DNA of 18,126 nucleotides. Origin: Gammaproteobacteria bacterium. GTDB lineage: Bacteria > Pseudomonadota > Gammaproteobacteria > Pseudomonadales > Litorivicinaceae. Each line of letters opens with the position of its first letter. Within the stretch, counting starts at the first letter, position 1. Both the position numbers and the translations under genes were made by a program. Shown here one piece after another: positions 8,031 through 16,425 of this stretch. The stretch covers positions 1 to 18,126 of the forward strand of contig PBDH01000010.1 in assembly GCA_002717305.1 (NCBI GenBank). Reading direction: 5' to 3'. Below the pieces are notes generated by a model. It saw only the letters and a program-made list of their open reading frames with translations. It was not told the DNA's origin and made no database searches.

Positions 8031-8426
8031 ATGAGTGAGACCGAGATCCGATCGCTTTTACAGGAATTTGCATCGGCCAAACGAACTGGTGATTTCTTTT
8101 TGGACCACGGAACCGACGACTTTATATTTGTAAGACCGAGCGGAAATCCTCTCGATGCTGAAGGCTTTTCAGCCATGTTCCAAAGCGGTGACTTAACGGT
8201 ACATGATTCCGAGTTGATTGCGTTGGAGCGGTTGAACTTCCATGCAAATATAGCTATCGCGGTCTTTACCATGAGGGGTAACTTCACATATCGAGGGCAA
8301 CACAATTCTGACACCTATGTGGCTACAGCCGTGCTACGGAACCTCGAGGGTGAGTGGAGATTTGCGTTGTTCCAAAGATCGGCTGGGTCTACAGACCTAT
8401 CGATCTGGAAGGCTTTATCTGATTAA
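8031..8426 (+). CDS. NTF2/SnoaL-like (DUF4440-type) protein of unknown function
   Basis: This 131-residue soluble protein has the pattern of the NTF2-like cone fold. An N-terminal helix (ETEIRSLLQEFASAKRTGD) is followed by DDFIFVRPSGNPLDAEGFSAMF (about 28-49). Alternating beta strands come next, including IAIAVFTMRGNFTYRGQ and DTYVATAVLRNLEGEWRFALFQRS. The terminal 'rWRxxxxQxS'-like strand is typical of DUF4440 members, which are often small-molecule binding or isomerase-like proteins; the substrate cannot be read from sequence. No signal peptide or membrane segment is seen. The start has AAGGG at 8019-8023, seven bases before the ATG. It stands alone on the plus strand: its stop is only nine bases from the convergent pdxB stop, leaving no room for a conventional terminator between them. 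Confidence 0.75.
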   Translation: MSETEIRSLLQEFASAKRTGDFFLDHGTDDFIFVRPSGNPLDAEGFSAMFQSGDLTVHDSELIALERLNFHANIAIAVFTMRGNFTYRGQHNSDTYVATAVLRNLEGEWRFALFQRSAGSTDLSIWKALSD

Positions 8427-8435
8427 CACTACTTT

Positions 8436-9491
8436 TCAAAGAGGGTAGATCTCTGACTCTCTTCGTAACAGATAAGATTTCCGACTCTCATCGAATAGCT
8501 TAGGCTTTTCCAACTCAAAAGCGCGAAATACTGACTCTCGCAGTGCTTTATCTGTTTCAGTCATTGGGCAAGCTGTTAATATAGTGTCCAACTGCGTATC
8601 ACAGACCGGACGTAAACCAGCGACCGATTCTAAAAATGCCTCGTCATCAATTTCATTGAGTCCAAACCCGAACATCGATGCGGCTTCCGCCAGAATTTGT
8701 TTTGTTCCCCGATATTTCCCTTCAGCAGAATGGCCTGCAATATGTGGGGTTATTCGCCAACACCGACTAATCAGTGCATCACCAATCACGGGCTCATCAG
8801 GAAACACATCCAACACCAAATCAAAGTGAGTCTGCTCAAGCAGATCATGCTCGTGTAAAACTAGACCCCTCGACGCATTGATCAAAAGCGCCTGTTGCTT
8901 CAACCCCGAGAGCAAGTCAGCATCCAGCAGCCGTTCGGTGGTATAAGCCCCCTCGGTTATCCGCGGAACATGCAATGAGATCACGTCAGATTGATAAGCG
9001 AGATCTTTCAAAGGCAAGTGATCTGCAAGGTTACCTGAATCGAATCGGGGTTGATCTGATAGCAGTACTTGAATTCCTAGTTCTCGCGCTCGTTGATTCA
9101 ACAACATACCCACGGCGCCGACGCCAACCACACCCAATGTCAGCTTATCGATCCTCCGGCCTCTTGATTTTGCCCAAGTAATGATGTGGGAAAGCACATA
9201 ATCGGTAACGGCAAAGGCATTGCACCCGGGTGCAGACGCGACAGAAATATTGCGCGCCGCCAAGCTCGTCAGAGGCAGGTGGTCGGTTCCAATTGTTGCG
9301 GTTCCAATAAAGCGGATTGAATCGGGTAGATGATGAGTCGAGACCCGCGCAGTTGACCGAACAAGGAGCGCGTCTGCTCCTTCTAACAGGGATCTCGATA
9401 TATCCCGACCCGAATACCAACGGAGCCCGACACTACTAGGGACTAACTCTCTGAGTCCAAGCAGTCCCTCGTCAGCTACGAACACGGTCAT
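8436..9491 (-). CDS. pdxB: 4-phosphoerythronate dehydrogenase
   Basis: PdxB oxidises 4-phosphoerythronate to 2-oxo-3-hydroxy-4-phosphobutanoate, the second step of the DXP-dependent pyridoxal phosphate pathway. The 351-residue protein has the layout of D-2-hydroxyacid dehydrogenases. It contains ADALLVRS (39-46), the PdxB-typical FIGTATIGTDH and APGCNAFAVTDYV (87-99), and the nucleotide-binding GVVGVGAVG (120-128). The catalytic residues are Arg208 (NASRGLV), Glu233 (DVFPDEP) and His250 (TPHIAGHSAEGKYRGT). The C-terminal part ends in FDESRKSYLLRRE, recognisable as the end of the PdxB dimerisation domain and distinguishing it from SerA or glyoxylate reductases. It is some 25 residues shorter than E. 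coli PdxB. AAGGA at 9499-9503 lies seven bases before the start. It is divergent from mfd. Confidence 0.92.
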   Translation of the reverse strand: MTVFVADEGLLGLRELVPSSVGLRWYSGRDISRSLLEGADALLVRSTARVSTHHLPDSIRFIGTATIGTDHLPLTSLAARNISVASAPGCNAFAVTDYVLSHIITWAKSRGRRIDKLTLGVVGVGAVGMLLNQRARELGIQVLLSDQPRFDSGNLADHLPLKDLAYQSDVISLHVPRITEGAYTTERLLDADLLSGLKQQALLINASRGLVLHEHDLLEQTHFDLVLDVFPDEPVIGDALISRCWRITPHIAGHSAEGKYRGTKQILAEAASMFGFGLNEIDDEAFLESVAGLRPVCDTQLDTILTACPMTETDKALRESVFRAFELEKPKLFDESRKSYLLRRESEIYPL

Positions 9492-9527
9492 CGAAAGTTC
9501 CTTGAAGCGAATTCATCGATTGTCGCC

Positions 9528-9533
9528 TATACT
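9528..9533 (+). promoter_or_regulatory. Putative -10 element for mfd
   Basis: TATACT matches the -10 consensus at five of six bases and lies 28 bases before the chosen mfd ATG, giving an expected leader of about 20 bases. A good -35 box at the proper distance is not seen (TTGAAG at 9502 is 20 bases away). The element would sit inside the coding region if mfd began at the upstream TTG (9502). Confidence 0.3.
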
Positions 9534-9561
9534 CTCGTCTCAGACAAAGCCACGACATCAC

Positions 9562-12500
9562 ATGCTGACAATAGAACCGCCACTGATTGACTTATTACCG
9601 GAGCCCGGTAGTTCAAATAAAACGCTCTCAAATTTACCTAAAAGCGCGATTCCACTGGTAATCGCCGAAATTGCTGCCCGGTCGAGTTCACTAGTCTTGG
9701 TGTTGGTCAAGAAATCACAACACGCCCAGCACCTGGTGAACGATCTGCATTTTTATTTGGGCCAAGAGCATCACCTTGATGATGAGGGTGAGGCAAATGG
9801 TCCTGCCGAGATTCCGATCATACACTTGCCAGATTGGGAAACCTTACCCTATGACAGCTTTTCCCCTCACGAGGATATTACTTCCGAGAGACTAAAAGCA
9901 TTAAGCCAATTGGATGATCTGCGTCGAGGTCTTTTAATCCTGCCCGTGCAAACACTCGCACACCGACTACCACCGCGAGAACACCTAGATGGTCAGCGTT
10001 TTGTTCTCCAAGTTGGCGACCAGTTCGATATACACACAGAACGACGGCGTCTTGAGGCGAGCGGATATCATGCTGTAGAGACCGTAAGAGAGCATGGTGA
10101 ATTTGCGGTACGTGGTGCGATTCTTGACGTATTCCCGATGGGATCTAACCAGCCGTTACGCGTCGAACTCTTTGACACAGAGATCGAAAGCCTGCGAGCC
10201 TTCGATCCCGACACCCAACGGACCATCACCAAAGTTGATTCAGTTACTCTCCTACCGGCACGCGAGATTCCCCTAACAGAGTCTGGAATCGCCTGTTTCA
10301 GACGAAACTGGCACGAGACCTTCGAGGGTAACCCAAGGGAGTGCTCAATCTATAAGGACGTATCGTCAGGACTTGCGCCTCCAGGAGTCGAATACTACGC
10401 CCCTCTGTTCTTTAACCAAATGGCATCGCTGTTTGACTATTTACCAGCGGATACGCAGACCATCCGGGTGGGGGAAATTCATGGTGCGCTTGAACAATTT
10501 TGGAGTGATGTGTCGACACGTTATGAAAGCCTACGTCATGATCGCTTGAGACCAATTCTTGAGCCAAAAAAACTGTTCTTTCGTACCGAAGAGTTACTCG
10601 CTGAACTAAAAAGCTTTGCCTCGATTGAGATGGAGGATGCCGATTCCAAGCATCCGCGGATTCGGTCCCTCCCGGATATTGCTTTTGAGGCTAAATCAGG
10701 CGATCCAGCCGCGAAAATCAGAACGTTCATCGACAGCGGTAAATTAGTTTGCTTCGTCGCTGAGTCAGCCGGCCGACGTGAAGCGCTTTTGGAGCTTTTG
10801 GCCAGACACGGCATAAGACCAGAACCAGTAAAACGGGTCAGTGATCTCTCACCAGAAACACGAAACTGTGTGATTACGCTTGGCCTTCTCGATCAGGGTC
10901 TTGTCGTCGATGAATTTGCGATTGTCCCGGAGAGTCAACTGTTTGGTCGCCGCGTACCTCAGAGACGCCGAAGAAAACAGCATGAGATCGCAACCGATCT
11001 TATTGTACGCGACCTTTCTGAGATCTCAGAAGGTGACCCGATTGTCCATATTGACCATGGTGTCGGGCGTTACATAGGCCTCGAGACCATCGTCCTCGGT
11101 GAGGACATTAATGAATTTGTAGTCGTTGAGTATCAGGGCGATGCGAAGCTGTATATCCCAGTTACTAATCTCGGGGTATTGAGCCGATACGCAGGTGGTA
11201 ACCCAGACGCAGTTTCAGCGCACAAACTTGGAACCGATCGCTGGAAAAAAGCCAAGCGGAAAGCGGCTGAAGAGGTTCGCGATAAGGCGGCCGATCTCTT
11301 AGACATCTATGCCAGACGAGCGGCCAAAGAAGGCTACGCACATCGAATCGATGAGACCCAATACGGCCGTTTCTCTGACGGTTTTCCTTTTGAATTAACA
11401 CCTGATCAAGAGACCTCTATCGAAGCAGTTCTCGCCGATCTTAGAGCGCCTAGGCCCATGGATCGCCTTGTTTGTGGCGATGTTGGATTTGGTAAGACAG
11501 AGGTTGCAATGAGGGCAGCGTTCGCATCGATTTGCAGTGGAACGCAAGTGTGTGTTTTGGTCCCGACAACACTTCTCGCTCAGCAACACTTTGAATCATT
11601 CAGAGACCGTTTTGCCGATTGGCCTGTAACTATTGAAGTCCTGAGCAGATTCAAATCCATAAAAGAGACCAAGGCCATAATCGAGCTCGCAAACAATGGC
11701 CGGATCGATATTGTCGTCGGTACCCACAAACTTTTGTCCGGTAACCTGAAACTACCAAATCTTGGTCTTCTGATCATCGATGAGGAGCACCGTTTTGGAG
11801 TGGCGCAGAAAGAGCGATTAAAAAAATATCGGTCCGATGTGGATGTCCTGACGCTAACAGCAACACCTATCCCAAGGACATTAAATCTATCAATGGCAGG
11901 AATTCGAGATCTCTCGGTCATCGCAACGCCGCCGGCAAGACGTTTATCAATCAAAACATTTATCAAACAAAAGGATCAACCGCTTGTGAAAGAGGCGATC
12001 CTGCGAGAACTGCTCCGAGGTGGTCAGGTGTATTACCTGCACAATGAGGTCAAGAGCATCGAGCGTTCGGCTGACAATATCCGGCAGCTCCTCCCCGAAG
12101 CTCGTGTCGTTGTGGCCCATGGCCAAATGCGAGAGCGTGATCTTGAGGATGTGATGACGGATTTCTATCACAAAAAATACAACGTTCTTGTGTGCTCTAC
12201 CATAATCGAGACCGGCATCGATATCCCATCTGCAAACACCATCTTAATTGAGCGGGCCGATCAGTTCGGTTTGGCGCAACTACATCAATTAAGGGGTCGA
12301 GTTGGTCGGTCACATCATCAGGCATATGCCTATCTCTTGACACCAGACCCGCGCTCTATAACTACTGATGCCATGAAGCGTTTAGAAGCGATCGAGGCGG
12401 CCAGTGACTTGGGCGCGGGATTCCAGTTAGCGGCGCATGACCTGGAGATCCGCGGCGCGGGGGAGCTTTTGGGAGAGGATCAGTCGGGTAACATGCAAAC

Positions 12501-13041
12501 TATCGGCTTTTCTCTTTACATGGAAATGCTCGATGAGGCAGTGACGGCGATTCGGGAGGGGCGCGCACCCGATTTTGACCAGACAGAATCAGCGCACGCC
12601 GAGGTAGACCTGAAAATCCCTGCTTTGATTCCAAATGACTATCTCAATGATGTGCCATTGCGGCTTCAGCTCTACAAACGAATCAGTTCGGCGACGTCGG
12701 CTGAGCAACTCTCGGAAATCGAGATCGAGATGATTGATCGGTTTGGCTTGCTTCCAACAAAAGTAAAAAATCTATTCGAACAAGCAAAAATCCGTCTAGT
12801 TGCTGAATCTCTTGGCATCCATCAAATCACCCTCGGTCCTCAGTCTGGCCGAATCGAATTTCGAGAAAAGACAAAAGTCGATCCAATGATACTCATCAGT
12901 CTGGTACAGTCCCAGCCGGATGAATATAAACTTGATGGTGCTACTGCATTGAAAATTTTCCGGGAAACAGTCGGAACAGAGGCGCGATTTGGTTTTATTT
13001 ACGAAGTTCTCTATGCATTAAAGAGGCCCCTGACCAAATGA
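9562..13041 (+). CDS. mfd: Transcription-repair coupling factor Mfd
   Basis: Mfd is an ATP-dependent DNA translocase that removes RNA polymerase stalled at lesions and recruits UvrA. The 1159-residue protein is close to the 1148 of E. coli Mfd. The N-terminal UvrB-like region shows DWETLPYDSFSPHEDI and HGEFAVRGAILDVFPMGS. The RNA-polymerase-binding module shows GDPIVHIDHGVGRYIGL. The RecG-like motor has Walker A GDVGFGKT (639-646), DEEH (740-743), LTLTATPIPRTL, and the TRG-type region QLHQLRGRVGRSHHQAYAYLLTP. The C-terminal domain contains DLEIRGAGELLGEDQSG and IDRFGLLP. The frame extends to a TTG at 9502, but that codon lies within the pdxB ribosome-binding site and before a -10-like element, so I use the ATG at 9562; its ribosome-binding site is weak. 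It overlaps the next gene by four bases. Confidence 0.97.
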   Translation: MLTIEPPLIDLLPEPGSSNKTLSNLPKSAIPLVIAEIAARSSSLVLVLVKKSQHAQHLVNDLHFYLGQEHHLDDEGEANGPAEIPIIHLPDWETLPYDSFSPHEDITSERLKALSQLDDLRRGLLILPVQTLAHRLPPREHLDGQRFVLQVGDQFDIHTERRRLEASGYHAVETVREHGEFAVRGAILDVFPMGSNQPLRVELFDTEIESLRAFDPDTQRTITKVDSVTLLPAREIPLTESGIACFRRNWHETFEGNPRECSIYKDVSSGLAPPGVEYYAPLFFNQMASLFDYLPADTQTIRVGEIHGALEQFWSDVSTRYESLRHDRLRPILEPKKLFFRTEELLAELKSFASIEMEDADSKHPRIRSLPDIAFEAKSGDPAAKIRTFIDSGKLVCFVAESAGRREALLELLARHGIRPEPVKRVSDLSPETRNCVITLGLLDQGLVVDEFAIVPESQLFGRRVPQRRRRKQHEIATDLIVRDLSEISEGDPIVHIDHGVGRYIGLETIVLGEDINEFVVVEYQGDAKLYIPVTNLGVLSRYAGGNPDAVSAHKLGTDRWKKAKRKAAEEVRDKAADLLDIYARRAAKEGYAHRIDETQYGRFSDGFPFELTPDQETSIEAVLADLRAPRPMDRLVCGDVGFGKTEVAMRAAFASICSGTQVCVLVPTTLLAQQHFESFRDRFADWPVTIEVLSRFKSIKETKAIIELANNGRIDIVVGTHKLLSGNLKLPNLGLLIIDEEHRFGVAQKERLKKYRSDVDVLTLTATPIPRTLNLSMAGIRDLSVIATPPARRLSIKTFIKQKDQPLVKEAILRELLRGGQVYYLHNEVKSIERSADNIRQLLPEARVVVAHGQMRERDLEDVMTDFYHKKYNVLVCSTIIETGIDIPSANTILIERADQFGLAQLHQLRGRVGRSHHQAYAYLLTPDPRSITTDAMKRLEAIEAASDLGAGFQLAAHDLEIRGAGELLGEDQSGNMQTIGFSLYMEMLDEAVTAIREGRAPDFDQTESAHAEVDLKIPALIPNDYLNDVPLRLQLYKRISSATSAEQLSEIEIEMIDRFGLLPTKVKNLFEQAKIRLVAESLGIHQITLGPQSGRIEFREKTKVDPMILISLVQSQPDEYKLDGATALKIFRETVGTEARFGFIYEVLYALKRPLTK

Positions 13042-13697
13042 CAAAATGGATCCTCAGTTTTTTAATCACGACCCTCACCACGTCTTTTGTCTATGCTGAA
13101 GTAAGACCCTATGCCCTTGAAGTATTGATATTTTCACGCCCAGAGCCGGTACAGTCCATAACCGAGGTTTTCCCAGCGACAGAGCCCGAAGCACCCCAAA
13201 GCTTCGACTTACAAGTCGCTCTAGATTCAGGCTTTAACAACCTTGTTCCGCTCCCTGACTCAGGCCATATACTTAGAAACTCTGCTCTTCGCATCCGGAC
13301 ACAACTCGACGGTCAAGTTCTATTCCATAAGCGCTGGATTCATCCATTAACCAAAAAACAGCAATCAAACCCCTGGTTCCGGATCTCTGGCGTGAGCGGA
13401 GATGGTCTCAGCCTCATAGGTTATCTGCGGTTGTCAATTGACCGGTTCATTGAGGTGGATACCGATTTGAGGGCGACGCGTTCAGGGATTCGACAAGCAC
13501 CTGACGGAACAACTATTGATGAGGTGTACATCCTACGAGAGTTCAGAAAGATGTCGTCGAAAGATGTTCATTATCTGGATCATCCAGCATTCGGCGTTAT
13601 AATCGCTGCAGAGCCGGTCGAGCCGGCAGATCCTCAGGCTCAACCTGCAGGTGCAGCGTCTGGGTCGGAAACGCCACCTCTGCCCCAAGTTCAGTAA
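13038..13697 (+). CDS. csiV: CsiV-like envelope protein
   Basis: CsiV in Vibrio is a periplasmic peptidoglycan-binding protein that helps activate a penicillin-binding protein; the family commonly follows mfd in gammaproteobacteria, as here (ATGA overlap). The 219-residue product begins with a signal peptide: Lys3, a hydrophobic stretch WILSFLITTLTTSF, and a probable cleavage after VYA at residue 20. The mature protein starts with the family pattern YALEVLIFSRP, contains FHKRWIHP, a strand-rich middle with GYLRLSIDRFIEVDTDL, and the near-terminal signature KDVHYLDHPAFGVIIA (about 174-189). After that comes a Pro/Ala/Glu-rich tail of about 30 residues that looks unconserved and is read through sequence antisense to the mscS-family gene (101-bp overlap). 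Function here is inferred from family and neighbourhood. Confidence 0.8.
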   Translation: MTKWILSFLITTLTTSFVYAEVRPYALEVLIFSRPEPVQSITEVFPATEPEAPQSFDLQVALDSGFNNLVPLPDSGHILRNSALRIRTQLDGQVLFHKRWIHPLTKKQQSNPWFRISGVSGDGLSLIGYLRLSIDRFIEVDTDLRATRSGIRQAPDGTTIDEVYILREFRKMSSKDVHYLDHPAFGVIIAAEPVEPADPQAQPAGAASGSETPPLPQVQ

Positions 13698-14733
13698 TCA
13701 CCTCGTACGTCGTCAAGAGTACGTCCTCTTTAACTGTATGATATTCAGCCCAGACCGTGGTCTTGGTAAAACAGTAGATGAAAAAATCGAGAGAACTAGG
13801 CCCGAACTGATTGAAATTGACTATCAGAGTCTGTGAATTATCAATGTCGGGGTGTTGCTCGAGCATCGATTTTACCTGTTCAATGATCTGACGGATCTGT
13901 TCAGCATCGTCATAACGCACACCGATAGTCTCATAGATACGACGATGTGACATTCGTGACGGATTCTCGACTGCGATGGATAAAAAGGTTGCGTTTGGGA
14001 CATAGAGGGGACGCTTGTCAAACGTCCGGATGGTGGTAAGCCTCCAACCCAATGATTCGACAGTCCCCTCGATATCACGATCCGGTGACAGGATCCAATC
14101 CCCGACACCGAAAGGTCGGTCAAGAAAAATCATCAGTCCGCCAAAAAAATTGGTTAACAAATCCTTTGCGGCAAAGCCAACGGCGATGCCACCCAGGCCA
14201 CCGAAAGCTAATACTCCGGACACCGAAAATCCTAGTGTCTGAAGAATAATCAGGCCACCTGTTATCAGTACTGTGATTCGGATCAGTCGCCCAATAGCTT
14301 CTACCGTCGTCAGATCCAAATCATCAGCTTGTGGATCATGAATCATCCGTCGCTGAACACGATCAATAAAACGAATCAATCCCCAGGTGAGGGTCGCAAT
14401 CACCAACGCCGAGCGCAGTGGACCAAATACAGCCTCAATATCCAATCCGATTGATGCGCGTTCAAATGCAAAGGTGAGACCCACAACCCAGACTAATGTT
14501 CTTGCAGGACCCTGAAGCGAAGCAAAAAAGGTGTCGTCCCACCTAGACGCTGTTTTCTCAGCTCGCAGTTTTAGGCCACTGACAAATCGACGCATAAAAT
14601 AAGCGCCAAAAACAGTTAACAAAACAATGGCGAACAGTTCAACGCCCCGAAGCACGCCAATCGGCGACATCCCAATTTGAGTCAGTGGGTCCTTAAGGAG
14701 CGATAGGATAGATTCGATGAAAAGCTCAAGCAT
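13597..14733 (-). CDS. MscS-family mechanosensitive ion channel
   Basis: It is a predicted inner-membrane channel opened by membrane tension, protecting against hypo-osmotic shock. In 378 residues I see hydrophobic segments at about 27-49, 77-95, 104-123 and 150-170. The conserved pore-lining helix with small residues, GVLAFGGLGGIAVGFAAKDLLTNFFGG (173-199), runs into MIFLDRPFGVGDWI. A soluble beta domain follows with GTVESLGWRLTTIRTFDKRPLYVPNATF (223-250), and a cytoplasmic C-terminal domain ends in FPTQTLHL (355-362). With more than three membrane segments it resembles the larger YnaI/YbdG-like members rather than minimal MscS. It begins one base after the stop of the L,D-transpeptidase-like gene, so the two probably share a transcript, and its last 33 codons lie antisense to csiV. 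Confidence 0.92.
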   Translation of the reverse strand: MLELFIESILSLLKDPLTQIGMSPIGVLRGVELFAIVLLTVFGAYFMRRFVSGLKLRAEKTASRWDDTFFASLQGPARTLVWVVGLTFAFERASIGLDIEAVFGPLRSALVIATLTWGLIRFIDRVQRRMIHDPQADDLDLTTVEAIGRLIRITVLITGGLIILQTLGFSVSGVLAFGGLGGIAVGFAAKDLLTNFFGGLMIFLDRPFGVGDWILSPDRDIEGTVESLGWRLTTIRTFDKRPLYVPNATFLSIAVENPSRMSHRRIYETIGVRYDDAEQIRQIIEQVKSMLEQHPDIDNSQTLIVNFNQFGPSSLDFFIYCFTKTTVWAEYHTVKEDVLLTTYEVITELGAEVAFPTQTLHLQVEPEDLPARPALQRL

Positions 14734-14734
14734 G

Positions 14735-15220
14735 TCAGAATTCCGAAATTGAAACTAAAGTACCTGGCGTCATGTGGTCAGCCAGTTCACAAACATCTGC
14801 GGAGCGCAGTCGAATGCATCCATGAGACATAGGTACCCCCATTGGCTCAACCGGCGGCGCTCCATGCATGTAGATATATCGCCGCTGGCTATCTACCTGC
14901 CCGCCACGATTAACGCCCCTCTGATTGCCGCAAAGCCACAATATGCGTCCAAGAATCCAGTCACGATCAGGATATTTTTCGTGTAATTCTTGGGTCCATA
15001 CCTTACCTGTTGACCGTCGACCAACAAAAATCGTATTCCTTGGCTCCCCGCGCCCAATGATCGCGCGAATCCTGTGTTCACCGCGAGGCGTACATCCAGA
15101 ACCCTCTTGCTCTCCCGGCCCATTCAAAGCGGTCGAGCAGGGATAATCGTAAAAACCATCGGTCTTAAAAACTCGACAATTTTGCGTTTGGAGATTGATC
15201 TCAATTGATTCGATAGCCAT
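14735..15220 (-). CDS. YkuD-domain L,D-transpeptidase-like protein without signal peptide
   Basis: YkuD enzymes form 3-3 or protein crosslinks to peptidoglycan, or trim its peptides, through a catalytic cysteine. The 161-residue protein is essentially one YkuD domain. It opens with strand-forming MAIESIEINLQTQNCRVF, has SGCTPRGEHRI (41-51), and ends with the catalytic region YIYMHGAPP (115-123) and MSHGCIRLRSADV (131-143), giving His119, His133 and Cys135. There is no hydrophobic leader, and an in-frame TAA lies only a few codons upstream of the ATG, so no longer form with a signal peptide is possible. It may act in the cytoplasm, for example on recycled muropeptides, or leave the cell by an unrecognised route; this is inference. 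It lies one base before the MscS-family gene and diverges from the oxidoreductase. Confidence 0.85.
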   Translation of the reverse strand: MAIESIEINLQTQNCRVFKTDGFYDYPCSTALNGPGEQEGSGCTPRGEHRIRAIIGRGEPRNTIFVGRRSTGKVWTQELHEKYPDRDWILGRILWLCGNQRGVNRGGQVDSQRRYIYMHGAPPVEPMGVPMSHGCIRLRSADVCELADHMTPGTLVSISEF

Positions 15221-15266
15221 AGTCGAAGTTTACCACCTCGTGAAAACAAAACTGGATGAAAAATTT

Positions 15267-16259
15267 ATGAAAGTGATTACCATCTCGGGCTTTGGTGGCC
15301 CAGAAGTGTTTTCTGAACATGACATGCCTGAACCCAAGGCTGGTCGTGGCGAAGTCATTATTGATGTAAAAGCGTCGAGTGTTAATCCAATCGACATTAA
15401 AATTCGGTCGGGTATGGTACCTCCAGCGACACCTCCATTTCCCGCCATACTTCACAGCGATGTTTCCGGGATCGTAAGCGAGGTCGGACAAGGTGTTAGC
15501 CATCTCCAGATTGGCGATGAAGTTTGGGGATGCGCGGGCGGTTTTAACGGGCTACCCTCTGGAGCACTTGCCGAAAGATTACTCACAGACGCGCAACTAA
15601 TCACAAAAAAGCCAAAAAATCTCTCATTTATTGAGGCAGCTGCACTTCCACTTGTTTCTCTTACAGCTTGGTTTGCGCTAGCAGATCGGGCACGAGTTCA
15701 GGCGGGTGACAATGTCCTAGTGCACGCGGGTGGGGGCGGCGTTGGTCATGTTGGTATTCAAATCGCAAGGCACCTGGGCGCCAACGTTCAGACGACTGTA
15801 AGTAATGCGCAGAAAGCGCAATATGCACTGGAACTGGGAGCAGCCGAAACGATTTTATACCGAGGCCTTTCAGTTGACGATTACGTCAAAAAATATACTG
15901 GTGGTAATGGCTACGATATTGTCTTTGACACTGTAGGCGGAGATAACTTAGACGCCAGCTTTCAAGCGGCTCGTTATGGGGGAACCATTGTCAATATCGC
16001 AGCGCGGTCTACGCATGATCTTTCACCAATGCACGCAAGAGGCCTTACCCTTCATGTAGTTTTCTTGGTCGGTCAGGTCGCGAATCCAATTAACCGCCAT
16101 AGTATCAAACCGAGACTCGAGAAATTGAGAGAACTAGCTGAGGCCGGCGAACTTCGACCTCTGATAGACCAGCAACAGTTCGAGATCGAGGACGTGGCAG
16201 ATGCCCATGCCTACCTCGAGTCAGGTAAAGCAATCGGCAAAGTGATTTTAATGCGTTAA
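15267..16259 (+). CDS. Zinc-free MDR family NAD(P)H:quinone oxidoreductase
   Basis: This medium-chain dehydrogenase/reductase most likely reduces quinones or other activated carbonyl or enone compounds with NADPH in the cytoplasm. The 330-residue product begins MKVITISGFGGPEVF, typical of quinone oxidoreductases, and has the GroES-like segment VNPIDIKIRSG, then GSDVSG-like LHSDVSGIVSEVGQGV. The MDR landmark FIEAAALPLVSLTAWFAL is followed by the dinucleotide signature VLVHAGGGGVGHVGIQIARHLGA (about 149-171). VFDTVGGDNLD comes next. The C-terminal DVADAHAYLESGKAIGKVIL is the usual family end. The zinc-ligand pattern of alcohol dehydrogenases is absent. The frame extends upstream to a TTG at 15195, but that part overlaps the divergent L,D-transpeptidase gene and lacks homology, so I use the ATG at 15267. 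Substrate unknown. Confidence 0.85.
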   Translation: MKVITISGFGGPEVFSEHDMPEPKAGRGEVIIDVKASSVNPIDIKIRSGMVPPATPPFPAILHSDVSGIVSEVGQGVSHLQIGDEVWGCAGGFNGLPSGALAERLLTDAQLITKKPKNLSFIEAAALPLVSLTAWFALADRARVQAGDNVLVHAGGGGVGHVGIQIARHLGANVQTTVSNAQKAQYALELGAAETILYRGLSVDDYVKKYTGGNGYDIVFDTVGGDNLDASFQAARYGGTIVNIAARSTHDLSPMHARGLTLHVVFLVGQVANPINRHSIKPRLEKLRELAEAGELRPLIDQQQFEIEDVADAHAYLESGKAIGKVILMR

Positions 16260-16425
16260 AAATTAGATAAGCTTACAAGTGTAAATTTTATTTTTTGTGG
16301 AAGAGATTAAGCTGTTGAGCCAGCAGAGAACCGTCATAGTAAAACCCCAAAAGGACAGAAATATTCGGTTCTCGCGAGCAAAAATTTCTCGATATTCATT
16401 TCGGTGTCTCACTAGTACGTGAGGA

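Noticed and set aside
7901..8314. Minus-strand open frame of 137 codons opposite the NTF2-like gene
   Set aside because: Its translation resembles no family I know, and it is antisense to a plus-strand frame with a good ribosome-binding site and an NTF2-like pattern.
9502..9561. TTG start extending Mfd by 20 residues
   Set aside because: The TTG falls inside the pdxB ribosome-binding site region, a -10-like element lies within the extension, and the added residues do not resemble Mfd N-termini.
15195..15266. TTG start extending the MDR oxidoreductase
   Set aside because: The extension overlaps the divergent L,D-transpeptidase gene start, and the family N-terminus begins exactly at MKVITISGFGG (15267).
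16260..16373. Possible terminators between the oxidoreductase and dld: a T-rich run near 16286-16300 and an 8-bp inverted repeat GAGAACCG/CGGTTCTC (16326-16333 and 16366-16373)
   Set aside because: The stem before the T-run is only about four pairs, and the 8-bp repeat has a 32-base loop without a T-tract, so neither is a credible Rho-independent terminator.
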